Assembly (NCBI GenBank): GCA_963969595.1
Contig: OZ018408.1
Span: forward strand, 24,301,823 to 24,365,822
Length of the DNA stretch: 64,000 nt
Origin: Neckera pumila
Lineage: Eukaryota > Streptophyta > Bryopsida > Hypnales > Neckeraceae
Direction: 5' to 3'
Both the position numbers and the translations under genes were made by a program. How positions within the stretch are numbered: position 1 is the first letter of the stretch; each line of letters begins with the position of its first letter. The notes beneath the pieces are model-generated. The model ran no database searches and was not told where the DNA came from. It saw only the letters and a list, made by a program, of their open reading frames with translations. Of the stretch, positions 23,612 to 36,079 are shown piece after piece.

Positions 23612-26600
23612 ATGGCCTGTATTCGAGTAGATGGTCATGAGGTTTCGTTGGTGTTTTCTATAGATGAAGGAGGGCGTGCTAGAGTTTTGAGCCACCTCCT
23701 TCACGTACGCTTCAGATTTGTAGAGTCATCAATCTATGTTGAAGAAGAGAAGAAGTCCGAGTCCAAAGAGTTACAACAATCTATCCTGGTTGTCAAGTCC
23801 GTCGGAGAAGAAGGTCACTGCTGGTATTTGTCTCCGGGGAATTATAGAGCTTATAGACTTCCCTTGTCTATGTTAGGTGCATCTACTGAGATAGTAAGTC
23901 GACAGTAAGATAACTCCACAGTGAACATGCCGTATAAGTCTCAAACTGTTCTACCTAGTCCGCCTCGTCAAGAGTTTCTAGTCCTCAAAAGCAACACAAT
24001 TCTCTAGACAGTGAAGGTTGAGAAGTTGGATACTATCATAGAGTTGTCTAGCGAGTCGGAAGGAGAGTCCCCTGATGTGACACTTCAAAAGCGATCTTGC
24101 CAAATTCCGCCTGGACCATGCAACAACTCCTCTTTGAGGTGTTCATCAGGAACCCCATCAAATAGTCCTGCACAATCTAGTTTCTCACGACCTCCACTGC
24201 ATCCAACTCTAGTTGATCGAGTTAGTATAATGGACTGTTTACGGAGGCTAGCCAATATGCATTGTTTGCGCAATGAACTCTCAACAATGGATGTGAACCA
24301 CGTGAAGCATCATGAAGTTCGGTTCCTTCCAACAGTATTCAACGGGGACGTCATCTTTGAACTACCTCCATGTCAGTCATCTTCGTCTTCCTTGGCAGCG
24401 AAGAACTTGGAAGGAATGGACAAGCGATATTATGGACATCTTTGGTGCAAGTTGGTGACGACAAACATTAACAACACCGATAATCTGAAATTTTGTAAGT
24501 CGTACTGCACTGGCCATCTTATTTGTGAAAACCCGGAGTGAGATTACTTGAAGAGGGCTTCTAAGAAGAACAAAACAGAGTGGAGTGGTTACACAATGTT
24601 CCCTTTTGTAGTAGGAGAATGCCCTCCAAAGGACTCTTTTCTAGTTTGCAAACTTTGTAGGAAATCACCAACGTGCTTGAGTACATGCAATGCTAGGATG
24701 TACTACAGCTATACGGACAATCCTAGAATGAGTAGGGCCACCATTCACTTTGGAGATCATGGTCACCCAATTGCCAAAGGCATGTATAGAGATTCCACGG
24801 AAGAAATTTGTGGTCTGATTGCAGAGCAAGTGGCCAAAACACCAACGGCCATGAACTCTGCAATTGCTCTTTCTACTAGTAAGGAAATTCTAACAAATTA
24901 TCTATTTCAAAATGGAGAAGGAGAGAAGGAAATGTTGAAGGGGGAGGAGTTTGAAGAGGTCATGGACCATTTCTAGTACTTAAGCAGTCCAAACATATGC
25001 AATGTGATATCTTCATTTCGTTCAAACAATCGGGGAGGTGTCATTGATAGCATCATGACAATGAAGAAGGAGTGTAGGTTTGAGTACATTCACGATAGTG
25101 TCTTCCCTGGCCAAGGGAAGGAAAAGGTGTATGTTTTCAAGATGCTCACAGAAGGTCTTGGAAGTGGAGTGGACCTGGAAGTGGAGTGGACCTGGTGAGG
25201 TGCATGCAACCAGGAGGGAATCTTTAAATGCGTAGATGATGTTTGACCACATGAAACGTGTAAAGGAGTGGACCACAATGGCTTGTTACGTGAACAATCT
25301 GGAGTACAAGAAGGTAATGACCATTTCAACATGTGACATGCAATCTGAAGACACCAAGATCCAGGTACAATTTTGGAATTGTTTGAACGTAGTCATGTCA
25401 TGACATGGAATAGATCATCCAAATTTCAAGGGATTCATGGCAGATAGCGCTATGGCCAACTGGAATGCAGTCTGTATTATCTATGGATCTGGTTCTGCCA
25501 ATGAAAAAATGGAGAATCGTGAGAAGACATGCTTATTGCACTGGAGTACCTCTCTTCAGAAACACATTCAAATACACATCAAGGAGGAATATCAACAGCA
25601 GCATAATACACTATGCAAACAATATATATAAAGATGCAAAAACTATGGAAGAGGCTGAAATACGTTACCTTGCAATTCGGTCGTGGTGGTTATCCTCTGG
25701 AGCTACCATTGAAGATGCGCTTCATCACTTGAACCATTGGCTTGCATTTTGGCGTTTTAGATATCGGCAATGGGGAGGCTTCATGCAAATGGTATGTTTA
25801 CATAAAACTCTAAGTTCTAATTTTTATTTTGAGGATTTTTACTAGTAGTGTGCAAAAAAATATTGTTCATATGTGATTTGAAAAACGTTTCAACTAAGAA
25901 TTTTAAATAAATTTTTCTAAATTTTTTTTAATTTTTTTTTAATTCCCACCTGTGACCAAAATCAAGGGTATCTGAAGGGAGTCAAGATACTACCATTGGA
26001 TCCAATGGTAGTATTTGAGTCCCTTGTGGTACCCCTTATTTTGGTCACGGGTGGGAATAAAAATGCAAGAAGGACATCTAAATTTATTTGTTAGCTGAAA
26101 TGTTTCTTTGTAAAGGAAGAATATATATAAAATTCTGTATTTCTAGAAGTAGAATGTTGTTTAAATGTATTAAAATTTATGTAGACAAATTTTTCTAGTT
26201 GGCAGTGGTTATAAATTTTTGTACATGAAACTTTATTTATGATTCTGTTCTTTCGATGGTTTCGTAGGATTTGAGCTTGGAGGAGCTGACAAACATGTCA
26301 TCATGCAGCTCATCTGAAACGATTCATAATAAATGGCTTCAAATGTCTGGCAACCGAGGCAACAATTTGTTTGATGCCACTTGCGATGACAGTATTTGTG
26401 CATAGACACAAATGACAAACTACCGTGCTTATTTAAAAGGACATGCATGTAGATCTGGTCCATCCAAGGGGGAGCTCAAATTGAGGGCTGCAAGGCAAAG
26501 TGGAGACCCAAAGAAAATGGCAGAGGCATTGAATGCATTGCCTGGATTAGAGGGTGTTGGAAGTCGCATACCGCATTTGGAAGGAGAAGAGATCTTTGGA

Positions 26601-27270
26601 AGTACAAAGAGGAAGCTGGATGTTCCCATTGGCGATGCAGGAGACTTGCATCGACCTGACAAAGTCAACTTTTCTCAACCTTGTGTTCGAACGAGGTCCA
26701 ATATGCCTTTTGTAGAGACTTCACAGAGCAAAAAAAAGGAGACTAAGTTTCAACCATCCAAGCATGTTACAATTGCATTTGAAAGCGACTGCAATACGTC
26801 GAAATGACACATTGCAACCATTAGCCACAAATCAAATGCAAAATGTCAAGCTCAGCAATGGACATCAAATATGAAGTGCACTGCCATAATTGCAAAAGGA
26901 CGGAAGGGAATCCCTGCTCCTACTTATCGTGGTAGAAAGGAAGATTACGGGACTAAGCGAGAGGTGGTGGCAGACTTCTGGTCTTGTGGTGCAATAGTGT
27001 CATTAGAGACTGGGGCAGATCCTAACAAAAATGTGTATCGAATTACACTAGGTGTGTTCCCGTCGTGCACATATCCGGATTTTGTTCAGATGTCAGTTTC
27101 CGCTATTGGAAGGCGTCATGCATATGTGAATTGCAAGCATTTGTACTAACTGTATCAGTACTTCTACAAGATGGACATTCATGATGACCAATTCATTCAT
27201 GCACCCAATTATAGCTTCAACAAGTTGAAGCTTCTTTTACTTCGAGCAAGGATCATCATTGTTCCACAGT
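23612..27270 (+). pseudogene. Decayed MULE-like transposase gene with degenerate SWIM motif
   Basis: Plus-strand coding remnants run from MACIRVDGHEVS (23612) to about 27270. Blocks in order are: an N-terminal region (24011-24541); a Cys-rich block with CKLCRKSPTCLSTC (24548-24976); YLSSPNICNVISSFRSNNRG...EYIHDSVFPGQG (24977-25198); VMTISTCDMQSED and FKGFMADSAMANWNAV, followed by CLLHWSTSLQKH (about 25230-25620); and a Trp-rich WWLSSGATIEDALHHLNHWL block (25640-25792). The Asp, Asp and C/H positions resemble an RNase-H-fold transposase. A GT..AG intron at about 25793-26267 precedes ETIHNKWLQMSGNRG. Further on, SCTYPDF...YVNCKHLY is a SWIM zinc motif (CxCxnCxH) with the second Cys changed to Tyr. 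Breaks include TAA 23906, TAG 24006, TGA 24539, TAG 24974, TGA 25196, TAG about 26403, TAA 27147 and at least two frame changes. The MULE assignment rests on the DDE-like block followed by SWIM. Confidence 0.6.
25943..26056. repeat. Palindromic element centred on TTGGATCCAA, inside an intron
   Basis: The arms TTCCCACCTGTGACCAAAAT and ATTTTGGTCACGGGTGGGAA enclose the perfect 20-bp core TACCATTGGATCCAATGGTA (about 25992-26011). The element is about 114 bp and lies within the intron at 25793-26267 of the MULE-like gene. It shares design (GGATCC centre, GGTACC-like inner arm) but not outer arm sequence with the 13909-14302 palindromes. Confidence 0.85.
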
Positions 27271-28589
27271 AGGGGGGTAGTAAAATTCTTCTATGTACCT
27301 CATTTGTACAAGCTTAATATACAATTGGTACAATTGAAATCATTTGAAGCATTTGGAATGGAACATGTTTATGTATGTATGAAGTATGAAAATAATATCA
27401 TTTGTCAAATGTTAGGCAATATGAGGGAACGAATGGCCAAGAAATATAATGATCATCCCGTATGTAGTAATGGATGTATGAATATCAAATGAATTTTCTT
27501 CATTTGTATTTAGTTCCCTTTTTCAAATTTTTCCCAATTTTTTTTCCTTTTTCGTTTTCCCATTATTTTCCATTACCTAGTTACCTTTCTATTATTTTCC
27601 TATTTTTTTTCTTCTGGTTTAACCCTTAACCCATTCGCTATCCCAATTTTTACCATAAAAATCCTAAACCTGAAGCCCATTTTTTTCATGTTTTTGTTTA
27701 TTTTTGGGAAGACGTCTTCCGCATTTTATAAGGAAAATCTGAAGCTGTAGTCACTCCTTCAAATTAGAGTATATTTGTGAGAGGTCCACAAGACTAAAAG
27801 ATGATGGCTCGGGCTCGCACGCTACGCTAGAGTGGTGATAAGTGCTGAAATGAGGAAGAGTGACAAGACCAAAGTTTCAGGGTTCCTATTCATATGTCCA
27901 TAACGATTGGCATTCTCGAACGCGCCACTATAAGAGGTGTCACCTTTGATGGTCTTACATGACAAGGTACTGTTTGGGGAATAGCCTTTCTCCGTCATTA
28001 TGTGGAGAATTATATTCCCAACGGTACTCTGCCATTTTGTCGAAAATACTAACTGAAGCTTGTATAGATAAAGCACGTATAGAATAATAAATAAAGCATG
28101 TATGGACTTTGCCTCAATTGGTTTTTGGGCTGTCTTCATTTGCTTTTGAAATCCATTCAGACCCTAAACCTTAAGGTTAGACTCAATCAGAAATGACTCC
28201 CACCCTAAACACGACACCGTCATTTTATTTTTCTAAATTTTTTGGGACAACGCCGTGCTCACCACTAGATTTTCCCAATTTTTTTAGAGCCTCCATAAGA
28301 AATGACTCTCGGTCTCATCATATGTAGGATTCTTTTCTACTACAAAGAATTTGAAGACCACATAAAATATTTTCTAAATCCACGATCATAGGGTATACGG
28401 TCATAGGTCCCAAATTTACCATTAATAGCAAAAAAAGTACAATTTTTTGAATTTTTTAACAAAAAAAAAATTTGTTGGCAAAAAAATGGAATTTTTTTTT
28501 TCAAGCTCTAGGCTCACATGCTCCATGCTCCACGCTCACACGCTTACGGTTCCAAGCTCGCACACTAGCGTTGTTGCAACTTCTTGGTC
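27271..28589. other. AT-rich flank of the MULE-like gene, no gene recognised
   Basis: Only short non-conserved frames occur. A TTAACCCTTAACCC sequence at about 27619 looks like a TTAA-element left end, but I found no matching right end. Confidence 0.4.
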
Positions 28590-29440
28590 CATTTTTTTAA
28601 TCAAATTTGTTTTAACTTGGATCCACAAGTTTGAACCAAATTTTTAGAAATTTGTGAGAGGAACCCTCGTAAGGGACCCCTCTCAATGCTAAGAGGCCCT
28701 TGGAGAGTCCTCTCCTCCTGCATAACTATTGACCTTACAACCTCCTGGTCCATTTTTAATCTAACTTTTTTTTAAACAAGGATCACCAAGTTTGAACCAA
28801 ATTCTTAGAAGTTGCAAGAGGATCCCTTCCATAGGACCCCTCTTGGTGCCAAGAGGCCCTTAGGAAGTCTTCTCCTCTTGCATACCTACCGACTCTACAA
28901 CCTCTCGATCCATTTTTAATTAAATTTTTTTTTAATGAGGATCACCAAGTTTGAACTAAACTTTTAGAATGTTGCAAGAGGAGTCTTCCAAGGGACCCCT
29001 CTCTATGCCAAAAGGCCCTTGGAGAGTTCCTTTTCTTACAACCTGCTGACCCAAACCTCTAATTTGCTTGAACAAATTTAAAAAAAAAAAAAGTTTAACT
29101 GATGAAGGTCATCGTTGAGAGACACCTCTTGATGCTGAAAGGCCCCTCAGGGGTCCCTTTCCTTGCAACCTGTGAACCCAAACCTCTGACATGCTTGAAC
29201 AAATTTCAGAATAGAAAATTTAAAATTCATGAGGATCACCCCCGAGGGACCCCTATCGATGCCGAGAGGCTCTCAAGGATCCTTCTTTTTGCAACCTACC
29301 GACCTGAGCCTCTAATATGCTTGAACAAATTCTGGGAAATAAACTTCTTAACTCATGAAGGTCACCGCTGAGGGACCCTTTTGGTATCAAGAGGCCCCTC
29401 AGGGGTTCCCGGCTTTGTCTTGCAACCTTAATTCCTGTAG
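28590..29440. repeat. Tandem array: three units of about 160 bp then three of about 130 bp
   Basis: Recurring blocks are 'caagtttgaaccaaa' (28627, 28788 and, changed, 28946), 'gggacccctct..tgc.aagaggccc' (about 28674, 28836, 28994 and variants at 29125, 29250, 29375) and 'tacaacct.ctggtccattttta'. The second half replaces the 'caccaagtttgaacc' block with 'tgcttgaacaaattt'. Related single units form the outer edges of the foldback at 7403-9684. The array is non-coding. Confidence 0.8.
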
Positions 29441-30295
29441 CGCTGCACCTTCCAATCCTAGTTTTTAACTTGCTTGTATTGGTTGTATCTAGATTGCCAT
29501 TGGGATTGCAGGGACATATGTGAACTCTTCCACTGCGGAATAACTAGTGTGGTGGAATGGCAATCCTTTGTGCCAAAACTCAATCACAGATGCTTAGTAT
29601 GTGCACAATTCATGATTACGTGTTTTTTATTTGGAAAAGATTGGATCCATTTCTGATGATTTTGGAGCTTAGGATTTTATAGACTCATGAGACTTGATAA
29701 TGTGGGTTTGTTAGTTTTTGTATTATGTGTACATTAGAAGAAATCTAGAGGGTTGCTGCAACTATAGTAAAATGTGCAATTATAGAAGAAAATTTATAAT
29801 AATATATATATTTTTTCAAAAACATTGTCAAGGTGTGCCACGTAGGATTGGGACTAAATTTTTTTATTTTAAATTTTAAATTTCTTCAAAAAATAAAAAT
29901 AAAAATAAAATAAAATAAATTATCTGGATTTGCACATCTTGTCAAAAGTCAAATGGCCTTCTACAGGGCCTTGACTTTCTGTAATGGTCTAAGATTTTTT
30001 ATTCACTTGATTTTGCGTTTCTTCACATTTCTTAAGGTTTGTGGTTTTATATGATCCATGGATTGTAAATTTTGTTGTAGGATGTGCTGAATTGAGGTTT
30101 ATATATGTGGTAGTATGATTGGTTTTTATAGTGTTGGATTGGAATTTTCTATTGCCTTTTTGAATTTTAAGTGCTTGTTGTGATTTAGTGTTGCCGCCGA
30201 CATTGTCCAATTGGATCTTTAGCAATGTTTGCATATTGAACTCTTGACACTTTCCTAAACTTTTGTTTCCACAGTGCAAAATGGCATGGTGATGC
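29441..30295. other. No gene recognised
   Basis: AT-rich sequence with an A/T-only block near 29850-29920. No supported feature was found. Confidence 0.4.
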
Positions 30296-31226
30296 TTAAC
30301 CCCTAAAGGACCATTGTCCATTTGGGGGACAAATTGGGATTTTGGGCAGGTATCTATGGGCTGAATTTTTGTCATGATTTTTTGAAACTTTTTTTGGAGA
30401 TAGAAAAACTGATAAGCTTTGTGGGAATATTATTTTTTTCAATCGGTGCCCAGGAACAAAAGTTATGCCCAAATAAGCTCAAAACAGGGGAGAAGGGGCA
30501 ACAAAAAAAATTTGCAAAAAATTTAATTTTTTCTTAAAATTTTTGTTCCCTTATAGATTATTTTTTTTTTCTATTTAATAAGCTTTGATTCATTTCATTT
30601 GGATTTTTTATGAGAAAGTTATGGACAATCTTGTTTTTCAGGCAATTAGAGCATCTTCTTGAAAAAAATAACTTGTAGGATTCATTTTGGAATACAATTT
30701 TTGCAATTTTTCAAACAAAAAAGTTTCACATGGTTTAATTTTGGTGCTAGAACGATCTCACCATTGGAATTAGTTCATTTTAATTCCATCTAAAAGATAT
30801 TAATATTTTAGATTTTCCTTCTATATTGTACCTACTTCTACTTAACAATTTTTTTAAGAATGAAAATTAAGTTTTTTTGAATTTATTTTTTTTTCCTAGA
30901 CTCTCAATCCAATTCTCCATTAGAAAGATCTAAATTTCAAAACTCTGTAGTGCAAAATATTTAAGTTAAAAATGTTCAAAGTCAAAAAATCTAGTCCCGC
31001 AATGTGCTGAAAAACTTGTTTTTTTCACTTCAAACGCAGATATCTTGCAATCTGTGCGGTCAAAAATTCTGAAATTTTTCCCACATTCTCATACTAGTTA
31101 GGTATAAGATCCTACAATTAGATGTGCAAGAAAAACATTTTGCAAGTTTTTTTACTCTTTGCTCTAGAAATGGCAGTTTTGAGAATATTTTGGGCAGAAA
31201 AAAGGCCTTGATCCTGTAGGGGTTAA
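30296..31226 (+). mobile_element. TTAA-A element, complete, 931 bp
   Basis: TTAA CCCCTAAAGGACCATTGTCC at the left and GATCCTGTAGGGG TTAA at the right give exact TTAA flanks. It is non-coding and serves as the reference copy for the TTAA-A family in this window. It forms an inverted pair with 31322-32249. Confidence 0.85.
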
Positions 31227-31321
31227 TACTAGAGCTTGAAACAAAAAATAAGGCAAGACTCAATGCATTTTCTAATTTAATGCAGCTGCGGGGAATGCAA
31301 GTATTGGGCCATAGTTGGGTT

Positions 31322-32249
31322 TTAACCCCTAAAGGACCAAGGTGATTTTCCTACCAAAAACCACTCAAAACTGTCATTTCTATTGCAAAGAGAAAAGAGT
31401 TTAAAAAGTTGTTTTTTTTGCATATCCAACCGTAAGATCTTATACTTGACTAGTATATGAATATGTGGAAGAAATTTCAGAAACTTTGACCATGTAGATT
31501 GCAAAATATATGCATTTAAAGTGAAGAAAACAAGTTTTTTTCCACCTTGCTTGACTAGATTTTTTGGCTTTGAATCTTTTTAGTTCAAATTTTTTGTACT
31601 ATTGATTTTGATTTTCTACTTTTTATGTTAAGTAGTTGAGTTGAGAATCTACCAATAAAATTTAGGAAAAAAAGCACTTAATTTTCACTCATTAAAAAAT
31701 TGTTAAGCAGAGGTGGGTTCAAGATTGAAGAAAAAACTAACTTGTTAATAGCTTTTAGATGGAATTGAATTGCAATAATCCCAATGGTGAGATCGTTCTA
31801 GCAAGAAAATCTAACCTTGTCTAACAAATTTTTTTGAAAAATTCTAAAAATTGCATTCAAAAATGAATTCTACAACTTATTTTTTTAAGAAGATGCTTAG
31901 ATTGCCTGAAAAACTAAGATTGTCCATAACTTTCTCATTATTAGTCCAAATTGAATGAAACAAAGCTTCACATGTAGACAAAAATATAATCTTTGAGTCC
32001 AAAAATTGAAAAAAATTATTTGGACTTTTTGTGATTTTTTTTGTGCAGCCCGCTAAATTCTATTTTTGCTTATTGTGCCGTAATTTTTGCTGCTGGGCAT
32101 CAATGGAATAAAAATTATATATTCACAAATCTCTTGCAAAAATATACAACTTAAGAAAATTCCAAAATATATTATTAAAATTGAGATAGTAGGAACCTGC
32201 CGGGACCCAAATTGTCCCCCGAGGGGACAACTAGTCCTTTAGGGGTTAA
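31322..32249 (-). mobile_element. TTAA-A element, complete, 928 bp, inverted relative to its neighbour
   Basis: TTAA CCCCTAAAGGACCAAGG at the left and AGTCCTTTAGGGG TTAA at the right. The contents are the reverse complement of the 30296-31226 copy, only 95 bp away ('ccatttctattgcaaagag' here against 'ctctttgctctagaaatgg' there). The two together make a 2-kb inverted repeat. Non-coding. Confidence 0.85.
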
Positions 32250-32740
32250 GGCATCCTGGAGATATCCTAAACCACCATCCTTCTTAATCTTGCCGTTGGA
32301 TCACTTTGATGCATTACTACAACACAATTCTTCCGTTTTCTATTCCGAATGTGGTTGAGATGGAAAGGTTTTTTGGTTCTTGTATTAGGATTTGGAGACT
32401 GGGGAATCTTAGACTGCAATAGAAGGTTTTGGTAACGGAACTGGAGATTCATGTTTGATTAGGTACGTTGTGTAGAGATTGGTTTGTTCCAATTTTGGTT
32501 ATTTATTGGTCAGAGATTAGAATGTTCTTTGTTGATGTAGAATTTGGTTTATAGTGTACTCAAGTTTTGAACTGAGTTTGTTTGCTCACTTCTCCACCAA
32601 GTGCAATGTTGGGGAGGTATTGAAAATGCATTTTTCCTCTGAGTATTAAAGTTGCAGGTCTATGATAGTGGGATACATAGAGAGCTGACAAGCAGTTTTG
32701 GGGGGTTTTGAGCTTTCTTTTTCATTTTGATGTTCATTAC

Positions 32741-33132
32741 GGGTAGTCACAATAGGTTTAGAGCCGCAGTGAACAATGAATATTCATGTTGTGGCAGCGT
32801 AAGGTTGGTTTCCTTTGGCCGGAATATTCTTAGCGTGACATTGATTGTTCACCCTCAACATCCACCTCCGGAGGTGGAGGTGGAGGGTGAACAATCAATA
32901 GCACGCTAAAAATATTCCTTTGCTTCCTCTTTATTGGCTCCAAGAGTCCCGCCAAGTACCTCCGTCCAATCAATGAGTGACTCCAATATCCATTATTCAT
33001 TGTTCTAACGAGTCAACAAAGAGGGTGGTCACAGCATGTTCACAAAACGTAGCTTCTCATTGGTTCCACGAAACACTCTACAATATTGAATATTCATTGT
33101 TCACCGCGGCTCCAAACTTGCTGTGACTACCC
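32741..33132. mobile_element. Foldback MITE with GGGTAGTCACA ends, 392 bp
   Basis: The terminal inverted repeats are about 50 bp: GGGTAGTCACA..GGTTTAGAGCCGC..GTGAACAATGAATATTCA at the left, and its complement ending TGTGACTACCC at the right. Inside lies a second strong palindrome around CCACCTCCGGAGGTGG (about 32863-32878) with arms 'attgattgttcaccct' / 'agggtgaacaatcaat'. The flanks TTAC and CTATTA leave a TTA-type target duplication possible but not demonstrated. Non-coding. Confidence 0.75.
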
Positions 33133-33429
33133 CTATTATGTGAAAGATGACTTGTTGAAAGGCTGTGAACAAAGCGCTTTTATTAAGCACTTCTATTTTG
33201 ATAATGAAGTGGCAGCAAGATCCAAACAAGTTAGCAAAACGTACCAATAGCAAGAAGAAAATCCCTACATTTTTGAATATAGAAATATATTGTGAAAGGT
33301 AATAAAATCAATCCAAAGTGGACTTTTTATTTTATATTTGACACTGCTATATATGTGATGCATTTTACTAAAGTGTTATGACATGTTTGCCTTTTCATAT
33401 GCATGGTTTGACCTGTTCTAGAGGTTGAC

Positions 33430-34374
33430 TTAATCCCTAAAGGACCAAACATTGTTTTTTGGAAAACATAGCAATTTTGGGCAACTCACTACAAACGGAG
33501 TTTTTATTTTTTTTCTTTGAAATTTTCACACAAGATGTGCCCAAGGAGTAGCTTTAAGGCCCAACAGTATTCATAACTATTACTACATGATTAAAAAGTT
33601 ATTGCATAATATGTCATTTTCATTGGTTTGTAGGCATCCTGGACAGCTCAAAAAACTTCTATAAAAATCACTTTTTTCAAAAATAAAAATTTGTAATTGA
33701 TTCTTTAGATTTATATATATGCAGAGAGCTATAAATCATTCCATTTTGATCAATGAGTCAAAAGTTACGAGGATTCTTAGTTTGAAGGTAGTTATGGAAT
33801 CTATACTCAAAAATAAACTTTGAAGTCCTTTATTTAACTCAATTTCCGTTATTTTTGAAAAAAATAAAAACTTTGGGTGTAGATTGTTTATTACAACATT
33901 ACAATTGTTGGGATTGGCAATTATTTAGTTCCATATCTAAATTCTTGACAATTTAGTGTTTTGAATCATTTTCTACTGCTTTCTACTTACCATTTTTTTT
34001 CTATATGTTTTACAACTCCAAATGATCTGAACTTTTTCAAGCATGTAACCAACTTGCCTTGAAGAATGAATCCAAAGAACAACCACCATTTTGGACATTT
34101 TATCATACAAATGTGACCTTGTGAAGTGCAGCTGCCCGAATTTTCGTAGGGACAAAAAAAGGATTTTTGTCAATTCAAACACTATTATCTTGCAATTCAC
34201 AAGGTGAAAATTTCTGAAATTTTTTCCACAATATCTTGAACTAGTGTAATACAAGATCCTATGGTTACAGTTTTCCAAAAAGTGTTTCTTTTTTCAAATT
34301 TTGGTACTTGTATTAGAAATGGCAGTTTTGGAGCAATTTTGGTGAAAACAGAGCCTCTGACCTTTAGGGGTTAA
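33430..34374. mobile_element. TTAA-C element, complete, 945 bp
   Basis: TTAA TCCCTAAAGGACCAAAC at the left and GACCTTTAGGGG TTAA at the right give exact TTAA flanks. It is the second full copy of the family at 5265-6186, in the same orientation. Non-coding. Confidence 0.8.
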
Positions 34375-34416
34375 TAGTCATCATGTGTCTAGGCGTGACT
34401 CCTTCTGCAAATTCAT

Positions 34417-34658
34417 CTACAAAAAATAGTGAAATTAGGCTGCCCCACACTAATTCCTTGACATCAACACTCCACACTATAGAAATATTCATTGCTTTTG
34501 AACAAAGATGCATTCAATTTTAGAGTCATCTGTATGGCATAGTTTTGTGCATCAGTTCAAGGCTTGGTTCAGAGAGTGGCATGCACCTCCATGTGGTAAT
34601 TTATCTTAGGTAAGGCAACCTAATTGACAAGGCAACCTAATTTCACTATTTTGTGTAG
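34417..34658. mobile_element. MITE with CTACAAAAAATAGTGAAATT ends, 242 bp
   Basis: The left end CTACAAAAAATAGTGAAATT-AGGC is mirrored by GCAACCTAATTTCACTATTTTGTGTAG at the right. A second copy at 61217-61461 has the same ends and nearly the same length (245 bp). The interior is non-coding. No clear target-site duplication was seen. Confidence 0.75.
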
Positions 34659-35279
34659 GTGCTACGTGATTGAGTTCCTTGGTATGCACTCACGTCAGAA
34701 GTACTAACCTCAAGAACAATGCTTGACTCAGTTTTTGAATTTGAGGTTCTGATGGTATGTTGATGGTTCTCCGATAGTGGATACTATTTGCGTTACTTTC
34801 AGCTTTTTCACTCATGTAGGAGTAACACTTTAATTTGAAAGATGTATAGAGTTGTCAAAAGATCACTATGGGTACAAAATTAGATCCGTTGTACACATTG
34901 TGATCAATTTTTTTATCAATATTTATAAATTGTTTAGACCATTCCAAAGTGTGAGGTTGTATATGACTATAAATTACATTAGACAACCCTGTTTCCATTC
35001 AAAGATCAATCACCATATACATTTGGCCAAGTCATTCTTTCACCCAGGCATCTTGTTAATTGAATGTTAATCAGGTGAGTTAATTAATTGTTTTTAGAAA
35101 CAGGGTCAGTATATGAGATGAAAAATGAACCCTAACAAACTTAATATCCTCACTTTACTTCACTATCCATTCAAAATTGGCAGGCAACCTTGGCCTATCA
35201 GAGAGAGAGGATTGTAAATTGTCTAAAAAATGAAGACGCGTAGTGACTGATACAGTAGTAGGCCCTTTGCCAATTCTAC

Positions 35280-36060
35280 ACCCAAAGTACCTGTGAAAAT
35301 AATTTTCAAATTTTCAAATTTGTAAAAACTTTGACATTCAATAATTTTTATGCATGGAGTGCAAGGGCTTTTGTTGCGGTATGAGAGGTTGCATTCTTGA
35401 TATAAATGAAAAGCTTAATGCACAAAGGAGTGCAAGGGCTTGGTTTCGTATAAGTTATGGTTTTAAAAAAAGAATAATAATTTCATTAAGTTTTTTAATT
35501 TATAATAACTTTGAAATTTAATCATTTTCACAGCATAAGTTCAAATACAATGAAACAAAGTAAGTACACTCCTTCTTATAGAGAGCTTTTCAATGGTACC
35601 AAAATGCAACTAGTAGACTTACAATTCTAGAGATCTCCATGTATCAAACAAACAAAACAAAACAAAACAAACAAATTTAAAGTATAGAATAGTGCTCCTT
35701 GTGCTATTGCTACAACCAAAATAAAAATAAAAATAAAATTTTAATTTTTAAATTCATTAAAAAATTCATTAACTTTCACACCATTATGTGAGAAGTTGCG
35801 TTCTTGGTACAAATAGAAAGCTTTATGCACAAAAGAGTGCAAGAGCTTTGTTTTGTAGCGTTTGGATATGCAATGTCAAAGTTATGTTTTTTCCAAAATA
35901 AAAGGTAATTAAATTTTAAATTTTAAATTAATAAATCCATAACTTTCACACCATAGGTCCAAATGACATGAAATTGGCACGAATAGAAAGCCCTATGTAC
36001 AAATGAATGCAAAGACTCTGTTTGGACACACAATGTACTAAAAAATGGTTGCACACCCCT
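35280..36060 (-). repeat. Several partial copies of the 'ACTTTCACACCATAGGTCCAAAT' dispersed repeat
   Basis: Segments such as 'aactttgaaattcaataa', 'tttcacaccataggtccaaa', 'gagagctttc..tggtacc' and an (AAAC)n-like tract at 35643-35677 recur here in several broken copies. The same block order occurs at 38275-38480, 49022-49440, 59255-59440 (reversed) and 63705-63945 (reversed). No protein is encoded. An (AAAC)n edge would suit a retroposon, but no RNA polymerase III promoter was identified. Confidence 0.65.
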
Positions 36061-36079
36061 ATCAAGCGCCCCCTCAAAA

